Positions 17,335-26,800 of a stretch of 64,000 nucleotides of DNA are shown in pieces. Within the stretch, counting starts at the first letter, position 1. Every line of letters begins with the position of its first letter. The stretch comes from Rhodopseudomonas sp. P2A-2r (GTDB taxonomy: Bacteria; Pseudomonadota; Alphaproteobacteria; Rhizobiales; Xanthobacteraceae). The notes beneath the pieces are model-generated. The model was not told the DNA's origin. It made no database searches and worked only from the letters and a program-made list of their open reading frames with translations. The translations under genes were made by a program, and so were the position numbers. The DNA is taken from contig NZ_CP110389.1 in assembly GCF_026015985.1 (NCBI RefSeq), forward strand, positions 1,954,001 to 2,018,000, given 5' to 3'.

Positions 17335-18357
17335 ATGAAGCAGATATTGTCAGCGATGGCGAAACGGATGGCGGCCTCCGAGACATTGGTCCGGCCGATC
17401 ACGATGGCTGCCGACCTTTTCACCGGCACGCGTGGCTGCCTGATGACGTTTCATCGTGCCGCGCCTTCAAAGGTTTGGGAGACCCTGCCGAACCGCGATT
17501 TCTATCTCGATCTCGATTTTCTCGACACCTTCCTCTCATATCTGACGGAGCGCGGCTGGGATGTGGTGACGATGGAGGAGGCGCTGCGTCGCGCCCAGCT
17601 CGGCAAGCCGAATGACCGTTTCGTCAATTTCTCGGTGGATGACTGCTACCGCGATACGTTCGAGGAGGTGGTCCCGCTGTTTCGCCGCCATGGCGTTCCG
17701 GTGACCCTGTTTGTTACTACCGGCATTCCCGACGCAACGCTGGCGCTGTGGGCCGCCGGACTCGAGGATGTGCTGCTGCGGCACGATCGGGTGGCGCTGG
17801 AGGACGGTGATATCGACGTCAGCACGCCGGAGCGCAAGCAGGCGGCCTTTCACCGCATCGCGGCGGCATGGGACGGTCCGCAGGCCGCTGGAGAATATGC
17901 AACGTTCTGCAAACGCAACGATATCGACATCGAGGCGATGCACTGGAAGCACGCGATTTCCTGGGAGATGCTGGAAGCGCTGCGCGACGATCCGCTGGTC
18001 GAGATCGGCGCACACACCGTCAGCCACGCCCGGATTTCGTCGCTGGCGCCAGCGGATGCGCTGGCCGAATTGCAGGGCAGCCGCGAACGGTTGATCGAGC
18101 GGCTCGGCGTCGCGGCCCGACACTTTGCATTTCCCTATGGCCGCGCCTTTGATTGCGGGCCGCGCGATTTCGACATCGCCCGCCGGGCCGGATTTGCCAG
18201 CGCGGCAACGACGCGCAAGGGGCTGGTACGCAGCGGACAGCAACCGTTCGAGCTGCCGCGCAACACGATCAATGGCGGCCATCGCAGTCTGGCGACGATG
18301 GAGCTTCATCTGACGGGCGTGACCGGCGCCGCGGCGCGGATGACCGGGCGTGTCTAG
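17335..18357 (+). CDS. Polysaccharide deacetylase (NodB fold, carbohydrate esterase 4 type)
   Basis: A 340-residue protein. Deacetylase motifs are present in order: TFHRA (about residue 38), NFSVDDCYRD with D102/D103 in the place of the usual TFDD, the zinc-ligand HTVSH and FAFPYG. Motif 1 has SVDD, not TFDD; both aspartates (base and metal ligand) are retained. No signal peptide is evident, unusual for an enzyme acting on exported polymer, so it may act on lipid-linked precursors in the cytoplasm. It follows a 218-bp non-coding gap after the polymerase gene and overlaps the next gene by 8 bp. Confidence 0.88.
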   Translation: MKQILSAMAKRMAASETLVRPITMAADLFTGTRGCLMTFHRAAPSKVWETLPNRDFYLDLDFLDTFLSYLTERGWDVVTMEEALRRAQLGKPNDRFVNFSVDDCYRDTFEEVVPLFRRHGVPVTLFVTTGIPDATLALWAAGLEDVLLRHDRVALEDGDIDVSTPERKQAAFHRIAAAWDGPQAAGEYATFCKRNDIDIEAMHWKHAISWEMLEALRDDPLVEIGAHTVSHARISSLAPADALAELQGSRERLIERLGVAARHFAFPYGRAFDCGPRDFDIARRAGFASAATTRKGLVRSGQQPFELPRNTINGGHRSLATMELHLTGVTGAAARMTGRV

Positions 18358-19497
18358 ACAAGCTCGTCTGAAAATTCTGTCGATCGCCCATCCGGCGGTG
18401 AGTAGCGAAGGCGGTCGCCTGCGCTACCATTCGCTGGCGGCGCGCGACGATGTCGACGTCCATCTTGTGGTGCCCGCCGTCTGGCAGGAGTTTGGCCGCA
18501 GCTTCGTCGGTACGCCGTCCGACGATCCCGCGCTGAAGATTCATGTGCTACCGATCCGGCTGCCGCGGGCCGGCCCGATGGGGTGGTATCTGCATTTCTA
18601 TCCTGGCCTGCGCCGGCTGATCCGCGAAATCGATCCGGATGTGGTGCATCTGTGGGAGGAGCCGTGGAGCGTCGTGGCGCTGCAGGCGCGCGTGCTGAAG
18701 GGGCGCGCCGCGCTGGTGATGGAGGTCGACCAGAACATCCTCAAGCGCCTGCCGCCGCCGTTCGAGGCTATCCGCAAGCAGGTGCTGCAGCATACCGATC
18801 ACGTGCTGTCCCGCAGTCCGGACGCCACGGCGGTGGTGCGCGCCCGCGGCTATCGCGGTCCGGTCACTCCGATCGGCTACGGCGTCGACCTGACCAGCTT
18901 CTTCCCCGCACCGGATATGCCGGTTGCAGAATCCATGCGATCCGGCCTGCGCATCGGCTATGTCGGTCGGCTGATCGAGGAAAAGGGCCTCGACGATGCG
19001 CTCGATGCGATGGCGCGCGCGGCGGTCCCGGTCTCGTTGGCGATCATGGGGAAGGCCCGCATGAGGACCGGCTGCGGCAGCGCGTGACGGAACTCGGCCT
19101 CGGCGAGCGTGTCAGCTTCCAGGGCTGGGGAACGCCCGCCGAGGTCGCGTCATTCATGCGCAGCCTCGACATCATGGTACTCCTCACGCGGACAACCAAA
19201 TCCGTACGCGAGCAATTCGGCCGGGTCATCGTCGAGGCGCAGGCCTGCGGCATTCCGGTGATCGGCTCGGAATGCGGCGCCATTCCCAGCGTGGTCGGAG
19301 ATGGCGGCTGGATCGTGCCCGAGCGCGATCCCGGGGCACTGGCGAAGCTGCTCGAACAGGTCGCCGACGATCCCGCGCTGCGTAGCGCTCGGGGGACCGC
19401 GGCGCGGCACAATGTCGAGGCCCGGTTCACCTACGAGGCGGTATCGCATGTCCTGGCGTCGGCCTGCCTCGCCGCCGCCGGCAGGGGCGAGTCATAG
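18350..19497 (+). pseudogene. Glycosyltransferase family 4, one frame break (probably a sequencing error)
   Basis: The GTG start at 18350 overlaps the deacetylase stop by 8 bp. The first part (MSRQARLKILSIAHPAVSSEGGRLRYHSLA..., YGVDLTSFF, GYVGRLIEEKGLDDAL) breaks at LAIMG. The second part resumes in another frame with GEGPHEDRLRQRV and carries FQGWGTPAEV, the EX7E motif EQFGRVIVEAQACG and SECGAIPSVVGDGG. The break is a run of four G at 19048-19051; a fifth G joins the two into a 382-residue enzyme of normal length. It belongs to the exopolysaccharide cluster and is probably intact in the cell. Confidence 0.85.
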
Positions 19498-19517
19498 CGG
19501 CGCCGGCAGCCTTGGGT

Positions 19518-20696
19518 TCAGCTGCCGACCGCAACCGCGGTCGCGACAGGATTTGGTTTGGCAGCATGCACCTGCTTCAGCAGTTCGATGTACTGCGCGC
19601 CGATGTGGTCCCAGCCGTAATTCAGCGATGTGGCGCGCGCACCGTCGCGCATGCGCTCCATCAACGCGGCGTCGGAAAATGCGCGACCGATCTTGCCGGC
19701 AATGTCATCGGCATTCCTGGCAATCCGATAGCCATTCACGCCGTCGACGAGATAGTCCTCGATGCCGCCGACCGGAGTGGCGAACACCGGCACCGAACAG
19801 GCCATCGCCTCCATGCAGACCAGCGAGAAGGTCTCATAGGCGGTGGGCAGCAACAGCGCGTCGGCTGCGGCATACAGCGCCGGCATGTCGCACCGTGGGC
19901 CGGCAAACACAAGGCGACTGCCGGCGGTGGGGGCGAGCTTGCGATAGGGAGCGGGGTTGTCCGAACCGACCACAAGCAGCCAGACATCGGAACCGAGACG
20001 CTCCAGCGCGCCGATCGCATGGGCCAGCCCCTTGCGTCGAAATTCATGTCCGGCGAACAACAGCAGCCTGGCGTCGGCGGGAATGCCGAACTCCCTGCGA
20101 ATGGACAGCCGGGCATCCGGGTCCAGCCTGAAGCGGCCTATATCGATGCCGTTGGGAATGATGCGGATGCGCGACAGCGGCACCGAATAGAGAGATTGCA
20201 GTTCGGTGGATACGCGGGGCGACACAGCCACGAACATCCGGTAGCGCAGGCCACCGATCATCCACCGCTCGCGCAGGCCGATCCACAGATGCATGGGATT
20301 GAGCAACCACCACCAGATGTTGGCGTTGCGCTTTTCGGCAAGGCTTTGGGCGTTGACGGCATGGACCACCAGCACGTCGCCCTTCAGGCTGTCACCATGG
20401 CTGAGGACTACCGCGTTGGGATGTCTGGCGATGGCGCGGGTGGCCAGGATGGTGAAGATAGGTACGACGAACAGGCGACCGAGGTGTCGCAATACGCCAC
20501 GGGTGGGAATGTGCGACAACCAGGGCGCGATCCGCTCGATGGTGATGCCGCTGGCGACCGGACCGTCCACTGCGCTGGCCAGCACGGTATTCGGGATCTT
20601 GGCACGGCCGAAAGCGCGCGCCAATTCGAAGGCTACGGTTTCGACGCCGCCGACCGTACTCAACTCCTGCACAATTTGGACGATCTCGAATGTCAT
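19518..20696 (-). CDS. Glycosyltransferase family 4 protein
   Basis: A 392-residue GT-B enzyme on the opposite strand to the main cluster. N-terminal STVGGVETVAFELARAF is the acceptor-side glycine motif. The donor half starts near LLLFAGHEFRRKGLAHAI, with VVGSD and AYETFSLVCMEAM (EX7E) and PVGGIEDYLVDG. It ends 21 bp from the convergent glycosyltransferase and starts 22 bp from a divergent glycoside hydrolase, so those two may share a promoter region. It is likely an accessory transferase of the same polysaccharide. Confidence 0.92.
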   Translation of the reverse strand: MTFEIVQIVQELSTVGGVETVAFELARAFGRAKIPNTVLASAVDGPVASGITIERIAPWLSHIPTRGVLRHLGRLFVVPIFTILATRAIARHPNAVVLSHGDSLKGDVLVVHAVNAQSLAEKRNANIWWWLLNPMHLWIGLRERWMIGGLRYRMFVAVSPRVSTELQSLYSVPLSRIRIIPNGIDIGRFRLDPDARLSIRREFGIPADARLLLFAGHEFRRKGLAHAIGALERLGSDVWLLVVGSDNPAPYRKLAPTAGSRLVFAGPRCDMPALYAAADALLLPTAYETFSLVCMEAMACSVPVFATPVGGIEDYLVDGVNGYRIARNADDIAGKIGRAFSDAALMERMRDGARATSLNYGWDHIGAQYIELLKQVHAAKPNPVATAVAVGS

Positions 20697-20718
20697 GGTC
20701 CGTAGCCTAAGAGGGAAA

Positions 20719-22064
20719 ATGTCTCAGCTTCGAGAAAATCCGGTCGCCGTCGCAATTGTTCTCGCCGCGCTTTTGATGGGCTCGCAGGCTTTCGCAGTCG
20801 ACGCAACCGCGCAGAATTCAACGCTGCGTGATCGCGTCGGGGGCGGAAACATCGTGACACATTTGACCGGTGCTCCGACGGCGCAAATGTACCAGGCGCT
20901 CCGCGGCGTCGGCGCCAAGCTTGGACGGGTGAACTCATATGGCTGGCGGGATCTCGATCGCAAGCCGACTCCTCGCAATTTCGATGCCGCGATGCGTGAA
21001 GCCCACCGACACGGCATCACCCCGATTATTCTGCTCGAATATGATGGCAGCTACCAATTCCTGGAGCGGCCGCAACCGATCGGATCGTACGACGACTGGT
21101 TCGCCGCCGGACAGGTTCTTGCGCGACGTTTTCGTCCGAATGGTGAATGGGCCCGTGAAAACGGTATATACGGATGGGGTGCGACGGTGTTTACCGCGAT
21201 CAACGAGCCGGACGTGCTGGCCAATATTCCGCGTGATGACTACCGGGATGCGCTGGCCGGCTTCGCCGACGGCGTGCACAGCATCGATGCCACGTTGCGC
21301 GTGGTGCCGGGGGCTTCGCAACCTGCAATTCGGCTGCCGATGCGACGCTGCGTGGCTATGGTCCGGCGATCGCCGGCCTGCTTGAGGACGGGCGCCTCGA
21401 TGGCATCGATCTGCACACCTATTACAACGCGAAGTGGTACCCGCTGACCCGGGGCCGCGAATTCTCCGCGCAGACGTGCTTCGATCGCGTCAAGGCGGCG
21501 ATGGCGCTGAAGCGTGATATCAATTTCTACGCGACCGAATTCAATGTTTCGCGCGATGGCGCATGGGAAGATCCGAATCTTGCCGCGCGCCTGTTCCTGA
21601 CCGCGTTCTGGGACGAGGTGGGTGTTGTCGGTTCCGACGGGAAACGGTCGGCGACAGTGCTGGCGTTGCCGTGGAATCTGGGCGACACTGGCAGGTTCGA
21701 AGGGCCCGGCTATGCGATGGCGGCTTCGGAAGCCCCGTGGAAGCCGGATTCACGTGCCAAGACGTTGCGCACGGTCCTTGCTCTCGCCGGTGACATGACG
21801 TTCACCGCACTGGACGTCCGTGCCGGTCGGTTCACGCTCGAAAACGACAGCGCGCAACTCATGGTCTGGCAGGACCTGCCGGGATGGACCGAGACGCCAG
21901 GCACGGTATGGGAGGTGCAACTGCCCGAATGGGCCGAGCGCGCCGAACTCTGGGGCTGGGACGGCAAGCGCCGCGATATCCGCGTCAGCGCCGGCAAGGC
22001 GGTGATCAGCGGCCTCGCCGGCAACGAGACTTACATGCTGCGCCTGCCGAAGCCGCGTCGATAG
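20719..22064 (+). pseudogene. Secreted glycoside hydrolase (clan GH-A-like), one frame break (probably a sequencing error)
   Basis: Starts MSQLRENPVAVAIVLAALLMG, a signal peptide, with GAGGGAAA just before the ATG. The TIM-barrel signature of retaining clan GH-A enzymes is visible: the acid/base region TAINEPD (first part) and the putative nucleophile in NFYATEFNVS (second part, near 21530). Between them frame is lost after RVVPG; the continuation GFATCNSAADATLRGYG follows in another frame. The break is a run of five G at 21309-21313; a sixth gives a 448-residue protein. The C-terminus (about 80 residues) is a beta-rich accessory region. It probably trims or releases exopolysaccharide. Confidence 0.8.
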
Positions 22065-22079
22065 TTTTTCGACTGCGCA

Positions 22080-22946
22080 TCAGAACGTCACTGCGATATA
22101 GGCTTTGGTGACGTCACGCGTCGCGGCCTCCAGATGGCCGCGCAATTTGATCTGTGCCGCGCGTGGCGTCCGAAACGCCGGGGCGACAATGGACAGCGCA
22201 GCCACGATGCCGTTCGCATCCTTGATGCCATCCGCCACCGCATAGACATGCGAGCTGATCTCGGCATGCGACTCCGACCACCCGCGTTCCCGGATCACCG
22301 CGAGCTCGTTCACCAGCGCCTTGCGGTGCGGACCGAAACCGGGATCGCGGGAAACCACTTCATCCAGCACCGTATCGCGTTCGGCTGGCGACAGATGCGC
22401 GAGCAGTAATTTGGGCGCCGCGCCGCGATGCAGCGGCAGGGCTGTGCCGACGTCGAAGGTCAGACGAATGCGCGACGACGACTCGACCCGCTCGATGCAG
22501 ACGGCGCGGTCGCCGGACCGGCGCACCAGGATCACGGTCTCACCGGTCTCCTGCGATAATCGTTTCATGTGCGGGCGAGCCACTGACGCGAGGTCGGTGC
22601 CTGCGCGCGCCGCCTGCGCGAGGCCGATCACGCGCGGCGCCAGCACGAAGGATCCGCGTCCGTCTTCATCGATCAGTTCGGCCTCGCGCAGGATGGCCAG
22701 ATAGCGATAGGTCGACGACAGTGGCAGGCCGATCTGTTCGGCGAGGCTTTCCGCGGAATGTCGGGGTCTTTCGACGGAGAATGCCAGCAATGCGCGCAGG
22801 ATCTTTCGTGAACTGCCGTCTGCGGCTGCAGCGGGCCGAGCCCGGCGCCCGGCCTTCGGAGCCGTTCGTATGGTTGGCACCAAGTCCTCGGTCGAATCCG
22901 GGTCGCCGGTGATCCCCACGGGACTGTCCTCCATGCCGTCGGGCAC
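22080..22946 (-). CDS. IclR family transcriptional regulator
   Basis: A 288-residue regulator. After a 45-residue basic, flexible N-terminus comes the IclR winged helix (SSRKILRALLAF ... SAESLAEQIGLPLSSTYRYLAIL, about 45-95). The C-terminal GAF-like effector domain follows (residues 110-288: SQETGETVILVRR, LPLHRGAAPKLLLAHL, ISSHVYAVADGI). It lies on the same strand upstream-to-downstream of the cytosine-deaminase-like gene with a 143-bp gap and may regulate it. The start could also be the ATG at 22934. Confidence 0.9.
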   Translation of the reverse strand: MPDGMEDSPVGITGDPDSTEDLVPTIRTAPKAGRRARPAAAADGSSRKILRALLAFSVERPRHSAESLAEQIGLPLSSTYRYLAILREAELIDEDGRGSFVLAPRVIGLAQAARAGTDLASVARPHMKRLSQETGETVILVRRSGDRAVCIERVESSSRIRLTFDVGTALPLHRGAAPKLLLAHLSPAERDTVLDEVVSRDPGFGPHRKALVNELAVIRERGWSESHAEISSHVYAVADGIKDANGIVAALSIVAPAFRTPRAAQIKLRGHLEAATRDVTKAYIAVTF

Positions 22947-23089
22947 TGATATCTCGTCATGCTTCTAGTCCAAGACGGCATTCCCAGCAATTGAGAAGCC
23001 GCCAGGGATCGCCGGCTGTCTGCCTTGCGTTAACGCGCAATGAACGAGATGCCCGATTTTTGTGACGCCGGTGCAGTCCGATACCCGGA

Positions 23090-24377
23090 CTATGCCGGCG
23101 GCGCGTAAGCGGCGGGATCAACGCCGGAGGGGCGCCCGTCGAGGGCCAGACGGCCGATCCGGGCCGGCGTTTCTGCTATGACGCGGCCGCGGCGGACCAC
23201 GGCGAGGCGCGTGGCCTTGAGGCGGATCGCCTCGATGGGATCGCGGGCCTGCAGCAGCACCAGATCGCCGTTACAGCCGACATCGAGGCCGTAGCCTTCG
23301 ATGCCCATGATCTTCGCCGGATTGGTGGTGATGGTCTCGAAGCAATAACGCATCGCCTCGCGGCTGGTCATCTGCGCCACGTGCAGTCCCATATGGGCGA
23401 CCTCCAGCATGTCGGCGGAGCCCAGGGAATACCACGGATCCATGCAGCAATCCTGGCCGAACGCGACGTTGATGCCCATGGGCCGCATCTCCGGCACCCG
23501 CGTCATGCCGCGGCGCTTCGGATAGGAGTCGTGGCGGCCCTGCAGCACGATGTTGATCAGCGGATTGGCAATCGCAGCAACCCCCCTTCGGCCATCAATG
23601 GCAGCAACTTCGAGACGTAGTAATTGTCCATCGAATGCATTGAGGTCAGGTGCGAGCCGGCGACGCGGCCGTGCAGGCCGAGCCGCTGCGTCTCATAGGC
23701 CAACGCCTCGATATGCCGCGACAGCGGGTCGTCGCTTTCATCGCAATGCATGTCGACGCGCAGGCCTCGCTTTGCTGCAATCTCGCACAGCGCCTTCACC
23801 GAGGCGGCGCCGTCGGCCATCGTGCGTTCGAAATGCGGGATGCCCCCGACCACGGATACGCCCTTGTCGAGGGCGCGGGCGAGATTGGCCGCCGCGGTCG
23901 GCGAACGGAAATAGCCATCCTGCGGAAACGCCACAAGTTCGAGATCGAGATACGGTGCGACCTGGCGCTTGACGTCGAGCAGCGCATCGACGGCGAGCAG
24001 GCTGTCGTCGCAGATGTCGACATGGCTGCGCACGGCGAGCAGGCCTTGGGTAACCGCAAGGTCGCAATAGCGTAGCGCGCGTTCGACCAGAGCCTCATAG
24101 GTGAGCAGCGGCTTCAACTCGCCCCACAGCGCAATGCCTTCCAGCAAGGTGCCGGAGACGTTCAGCCGGGGCAGGCCTAGCGACAATGTTGCGTCCATGT
24201 GAAAGTGGACGTCGATGAACGGGGAGACACCAGGTAGCCGGCGGCGTCGATCACGCGTGTGGCGCCGCCGACGATGGCCGGCTGCACGGCCAGGATGCGA
24301 CCGCCACCGATGGCAATGTCCTGATCCGTCCGGCCGTCGGGGAGGTTGGCGTGGCGGATCAGAAGATCGAATGTCAT
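23090..24377 (-). pseudogene. Cytosine deaminase-type amidohydrolase, two frame breaks (probably sequencing errors)
   Basis: Three frames carry successive parts of one protein. Part 1 (MTFDLLIRHANLPDGR...VIDAAGYLVSP) is followed in another frame by FIDVHFHMDATLSLG (HxH metal site), MHCDESDD and SHLTSMHSMDNYY. The third frame has ANPLINIVLQGRHDSYP and FGQDCCMDPWYSLG, equivalent to the metal/catalytic Asp loop of CodA. Break 1 is a run of four G at 24221-24224 (plus strand) and break 2 a run of six C at 23581-23586. Adding one base to each gives a 429-residue CodA-family enzyme of normal length. It deaminates cytosine or a related cyclic amide in the cytoplasm. Confidence 0.85.
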
Positions 24378-24456
24378 GCGCGATACCAGACCGTTGCAAG
24401 AAGCAGTGTGCGGAACTATCGCCGCAGCACAGCATCATTGCAAGTCGCCGGTGTTG

Positions 24457-24819
24457 TCAGTGTATCGACTTCTCGGCCTCGCGCAGCAGGTCGATCGGGC
24501 TCCACGGCTTGGCCATGAAGGTGGTGCCGTCGGGCAGTTCGCGGGCGCGTGGCGCCCCGGACGTGACCACGATGCGCACATCAGGAAATTGCGTGTGCGC
24601 GACATGCGCCAGTTCGATGCCATCCATGAGTCCGGCGAGTTCCACGTCGGTGAACACCAGCGAGACGCTGTCACCTGCGGAGGCAAGCACCAGCATTGCT
24701 GCCTCGCCGCTTTCACACTGGATGACCTCCATCTCGCTCTCTTCCAGCAGCACGCTGACAAGCATGCGCTGCATTTCATCGTTCTCGACGACAAGCGCGG
24801 TACCGCGATGATGACCCAT
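24457..24819 (-). CDS. Single-domain response regulator (CheY-like receiver)
   Basis: A 120-residue receiver domain with no output domain. Acidic pocket residues are in VVENDE (about 10-15), the phosphoacceptor Asp in FTDVELAG (about residue 57), the switch Thr/Ser in VTSGAP and the conserved Lys in FMAKPW. The N-terminus MGHHRG is chosen because GGAG lies 6 nt upstream. That ribosome-binding site is inside a perfect 7-bp hairpin (24826-24845), suggesting translational control. No histidine kinase is nearby, so the partner is encoded elsewhere. It lies 73 bp after hmuV on the same strand. Confidence 0.92.
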   Translation of the reverse strand: MGHHRGTALVVENDEMQRMLVSVLLEESEMEVIQCESGEAAMLVLASAGDSVSLVFTDVELAGLMDGIELAHVAHTQFPDVRIVVTSGAPRARELPDGTTFMAKPWSPIDLLREAEKSIH

Positions 24820-24845
24820 GGTTTTCTCCGTGGTTGTTCACGGAG
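24820..24845 (-). promoter_or_regulatory. Hairpin masking the ribosome-binding site of the response regulator
   Basis: On the minus strand CTCCGTG-AACAAC-CACGGAG forms a perfect 7-bp stem with a 6-nt loop. The 3' arm contains GGAG, the Shine-Dalgarno, which ends 6 nt before the ATG at 24819. Such masking is known from RNA thermometers and other translational switches; whether this one responds to anything is inference. Confidence 0.5.
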
Positions 24846-24892
24846 GCAATGCCCGAGCACTTCAGCGGTTCAGAAAAAGTCAGGTTCCGCAC

Positions 24893-25705
24893 TTAAAAAT
24901 GGGCGCCTGGCGAGGAAACCTGCCGCATGCTCTGCGGCAATACAAACGGTAGCCCCTCTGTGGTGCGCTCTACGGTAACGTCGATTTCAAAGGCGCGCCT
25001 GACGATTGCGCTGCTGATCGTCTCAACGGGGGTGCCTTCAGCCGCCACCTTGCCGCCGTGGAGCACGAGGATGCGGTTGGCGAATCGCACGGCGAGATTG
25101 AGATCGTGCAGCACGGCCACGACCGCCGTGCCGTTGCGCGCGCGGCGTCGCGCGATCTCGACCAGCGCAATCTGGTGGCGCAGGTCGAGGCTCGATGTGG
25201 GCTCGTCGAGCAGCAGGATGCCCGGTCCATGGACGCGCTCGCCGCAGGCCAGTTGCACCAGCACCCGGGCGAGATGGGCGCGCTGCTGTTCGCCGCCCGA
25301 CAGGGTCGGCAGTTCGCGGTTGCGCAGCGCGTCCAGCCCGACCTCGTCGATGGCTGCATCCACCAGCGCCTGCACCGCTGCACCCGGCCTGTTGCTGCAG
25401 CCCATGGCGACGATTTCGCGCACCGTGAAGGGAAAGCTCACCGTGACGTGTTGCGACAGCATCGCGCGCCGCAACGCCAGTTCGGCAGGCGCGTAAGAGG
25501 AGAGTGCGCGGCCTTGCAGCCGGACGGCGCCGGCGTTGGGCACCAGATCCGCCGACAGCAGGCGCAGCAAGGTCGATTTGCCGGCGCCGTTGGGACCGAC
25601 GATGGCCAGCGTCTCGCCGCCGCGGATGCACAGATCGACGCGGTCGAGCAATGTGGCACGGCCGACGGCCATCGACAGTTGCGATGTCTCGAGCGCGGCG
25701 CTCAC
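24893..25705 (-). CDS. hmuV: Haem ABC transporter ATP-binding protein HmuV
   Basis: A 270-residue ATPase of the FecE/HmuV class: Walker A GPNGAGKST, Q-loop MLSQHVTVSFPF, signature LSGGEQQRAHLARVL, Walker B ILLLDEPTSSLDL and VLHDLNLAV. SQHVTVSFPFTV and DEPTSSLDLRHQ are characteristic of haem importers. The GTG start at 25705 overlaps the hmuU stop as GTGA. It is the last gene of hmuPTUV and energises haem import across the inner membrane. Confidence 0.93.
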   Translation of the reverse strand: MSAALETSQLSMAVGRATLLDRVDLCIRGGETLAIVGPNGAGKSTLLRLLSADLVPNAGAVRLQGRALSSYAPAELALRRAMLSQHVTVSFPFTVREIVAMGCSNRPGAAVQALVDAAIDEVGLDALRNRELPTLSGGEQQRAHLARVLVQLACGERVHGPGILLLDEPTSSLDLRHQIALVEIARRRARNGTAVVAVLHDLNLAVRFANRILVLHGGKVAAEGTPVETISSAIVRRAFEIDVTVERTTEGLPFVLPQSMRQVSSPGAHF

Positions 25706-26799
25706 AGCCCGACCAGCCCGCGCTGGCGCAGCAGGATCAGCAGGAATATCGGCGCGCCCACCGCGGCGGTGAGAATGCCGATCGGCATCTCCGCCGGCGC
25801 GACGATGCTGCGGGCCATGGTATCCGCGCCGATCATCAGGGTCGCGCCGAGCCCGACCGAGGCCGGCAGCAGCAGGCGATGGCCGGGGCCAATCACCAGC
25901 CGCAACAGATGCGGCACCACGATTCCGACGAAGCCGACCACGCCGCACACCGACACTGCGGCGCCGGTCATTGCGGAGACCAGCACGATGCAGATCCGTT
26001 TCAGCCGTTCGACATCGACGCCGGAATGAAAGGCTTCGGATTCGCCGAGGATCAGGATGTCGAGGCCGCGATGGATGAATGTCATCGCCACCAGCGCGAC
26101 GGCCATGATCGGCGCCAGCGTGGCTGCCTTGGTCCAGGTGGCGCCGCTGAGCGAACCGAGAAGCCAGAAGGTGATGTCGCGCAACTGGCGGTCGTCGGCG
26201 ACGAACACCAGGAGGCCGATGCCGGCATTGGCGATGGCGGCGATGGCAAGGCCCGCGAGCAGGAAGATGGCGATCGAGGTCCGTCCGCTGCGGCTGGCGA
26301 TGCGGTACAACACGATCGTCGTCGCGAGTGACCCGATGAAGGCAGCCATGGGCAACAGCACCGGTTGCAGCACCGCAAGGTGGCTGGCGAAACGGCCGTC
26401 GCTGACGACGATGGCGGCAGCGGCAGCGAAAGCGCCGCCACTGGAGACGCCGACCAGCGCCGGATCGGCCAGCGGATTGCGGAACAGCCCCTGCATGATC
26501 GTGCCGGCGGAGCCGAGCAGACCACCGATCATTGCCGCGATGGCGATCCGCGGTAGCCGGATCGACCACAGGATCAGTTGATCCCGTGCCGCCAAGGCGT
26601 CACCGGGCGATGCGCTGACAAGGCCGAGCGCGGCGGGCAGCCGCGCCAGCGGAATGCCGGCGGCGCCGATCGCTGCGGCGAGCAGCATCGCCAGCAGCAG
26701 CGCCAACAGCAGCACGCCGAGCACCGGCAGCGCGCGTGGCCGGTGCGCGCGCCGGGCCAGCGTCACCGCAGCCATCCGTTGGGCGTCGGCCATTGTCAT
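25702..26799 (-). CDS. hmuU: Haem ABC transporter permease HmuU
   Basis: A 365-residue FecCD-family permease with about nine to ten membrane helices. The family signatures IRLPRIAIAAMIGGLLGSAGTIMQG (residues ~78-102) and NPLADPALVGVSSGGAF are present, as is the ATPase-contact loop near GESEAFHSGVDVERLK and PHLLRLVIGPGHR. It starts 1 bp after the hmuT stop and overlaps hmuV. An ATG two codons downstream (26793) is an equally acceptable start. Confidence 0.93.
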   Translation of the reverse strand: MTMADAQRMAAVTLARRAHRPRALPVLGVLLLALLLAMLLAAAIGAAGIPLARLPAALGLVSASPGDALAARDQLILWSIRLPRIAIAAMIGGLLGSAGTIMQGLFRNPLADPALVGVSSGGAFAAAAAIVVSDGRFASHLAVLQPVLLPMAAFIGSLATTIVLYRIASRSGRTSIAIFLLAGLAIAAIANAGIGLLVFVADDRQLRDITFWLLGSLSGATWTKAATLAPIMAVALVAMTFIHRGLDILILGESEAFHSGVDVERLKRICIVLVSAMTGAAVSVCGVVGFVGIVVPHLLRLVIGPGHRLLLPASVGLGATLMIGADTMARSIVAPAEMPIGILTAAVGAPIFLLILLRQRGLVGL

Positions 26800-26800
26800 G

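Noticed and set aside
24860-24892. GGAACC upstream of the response regulator, resembling an EcfG -35 box
   Set aside because: At 16-17 bp the partner reads CGCT-like, not CGTT, so it fails the consensus that the two accepted sites match exactly.
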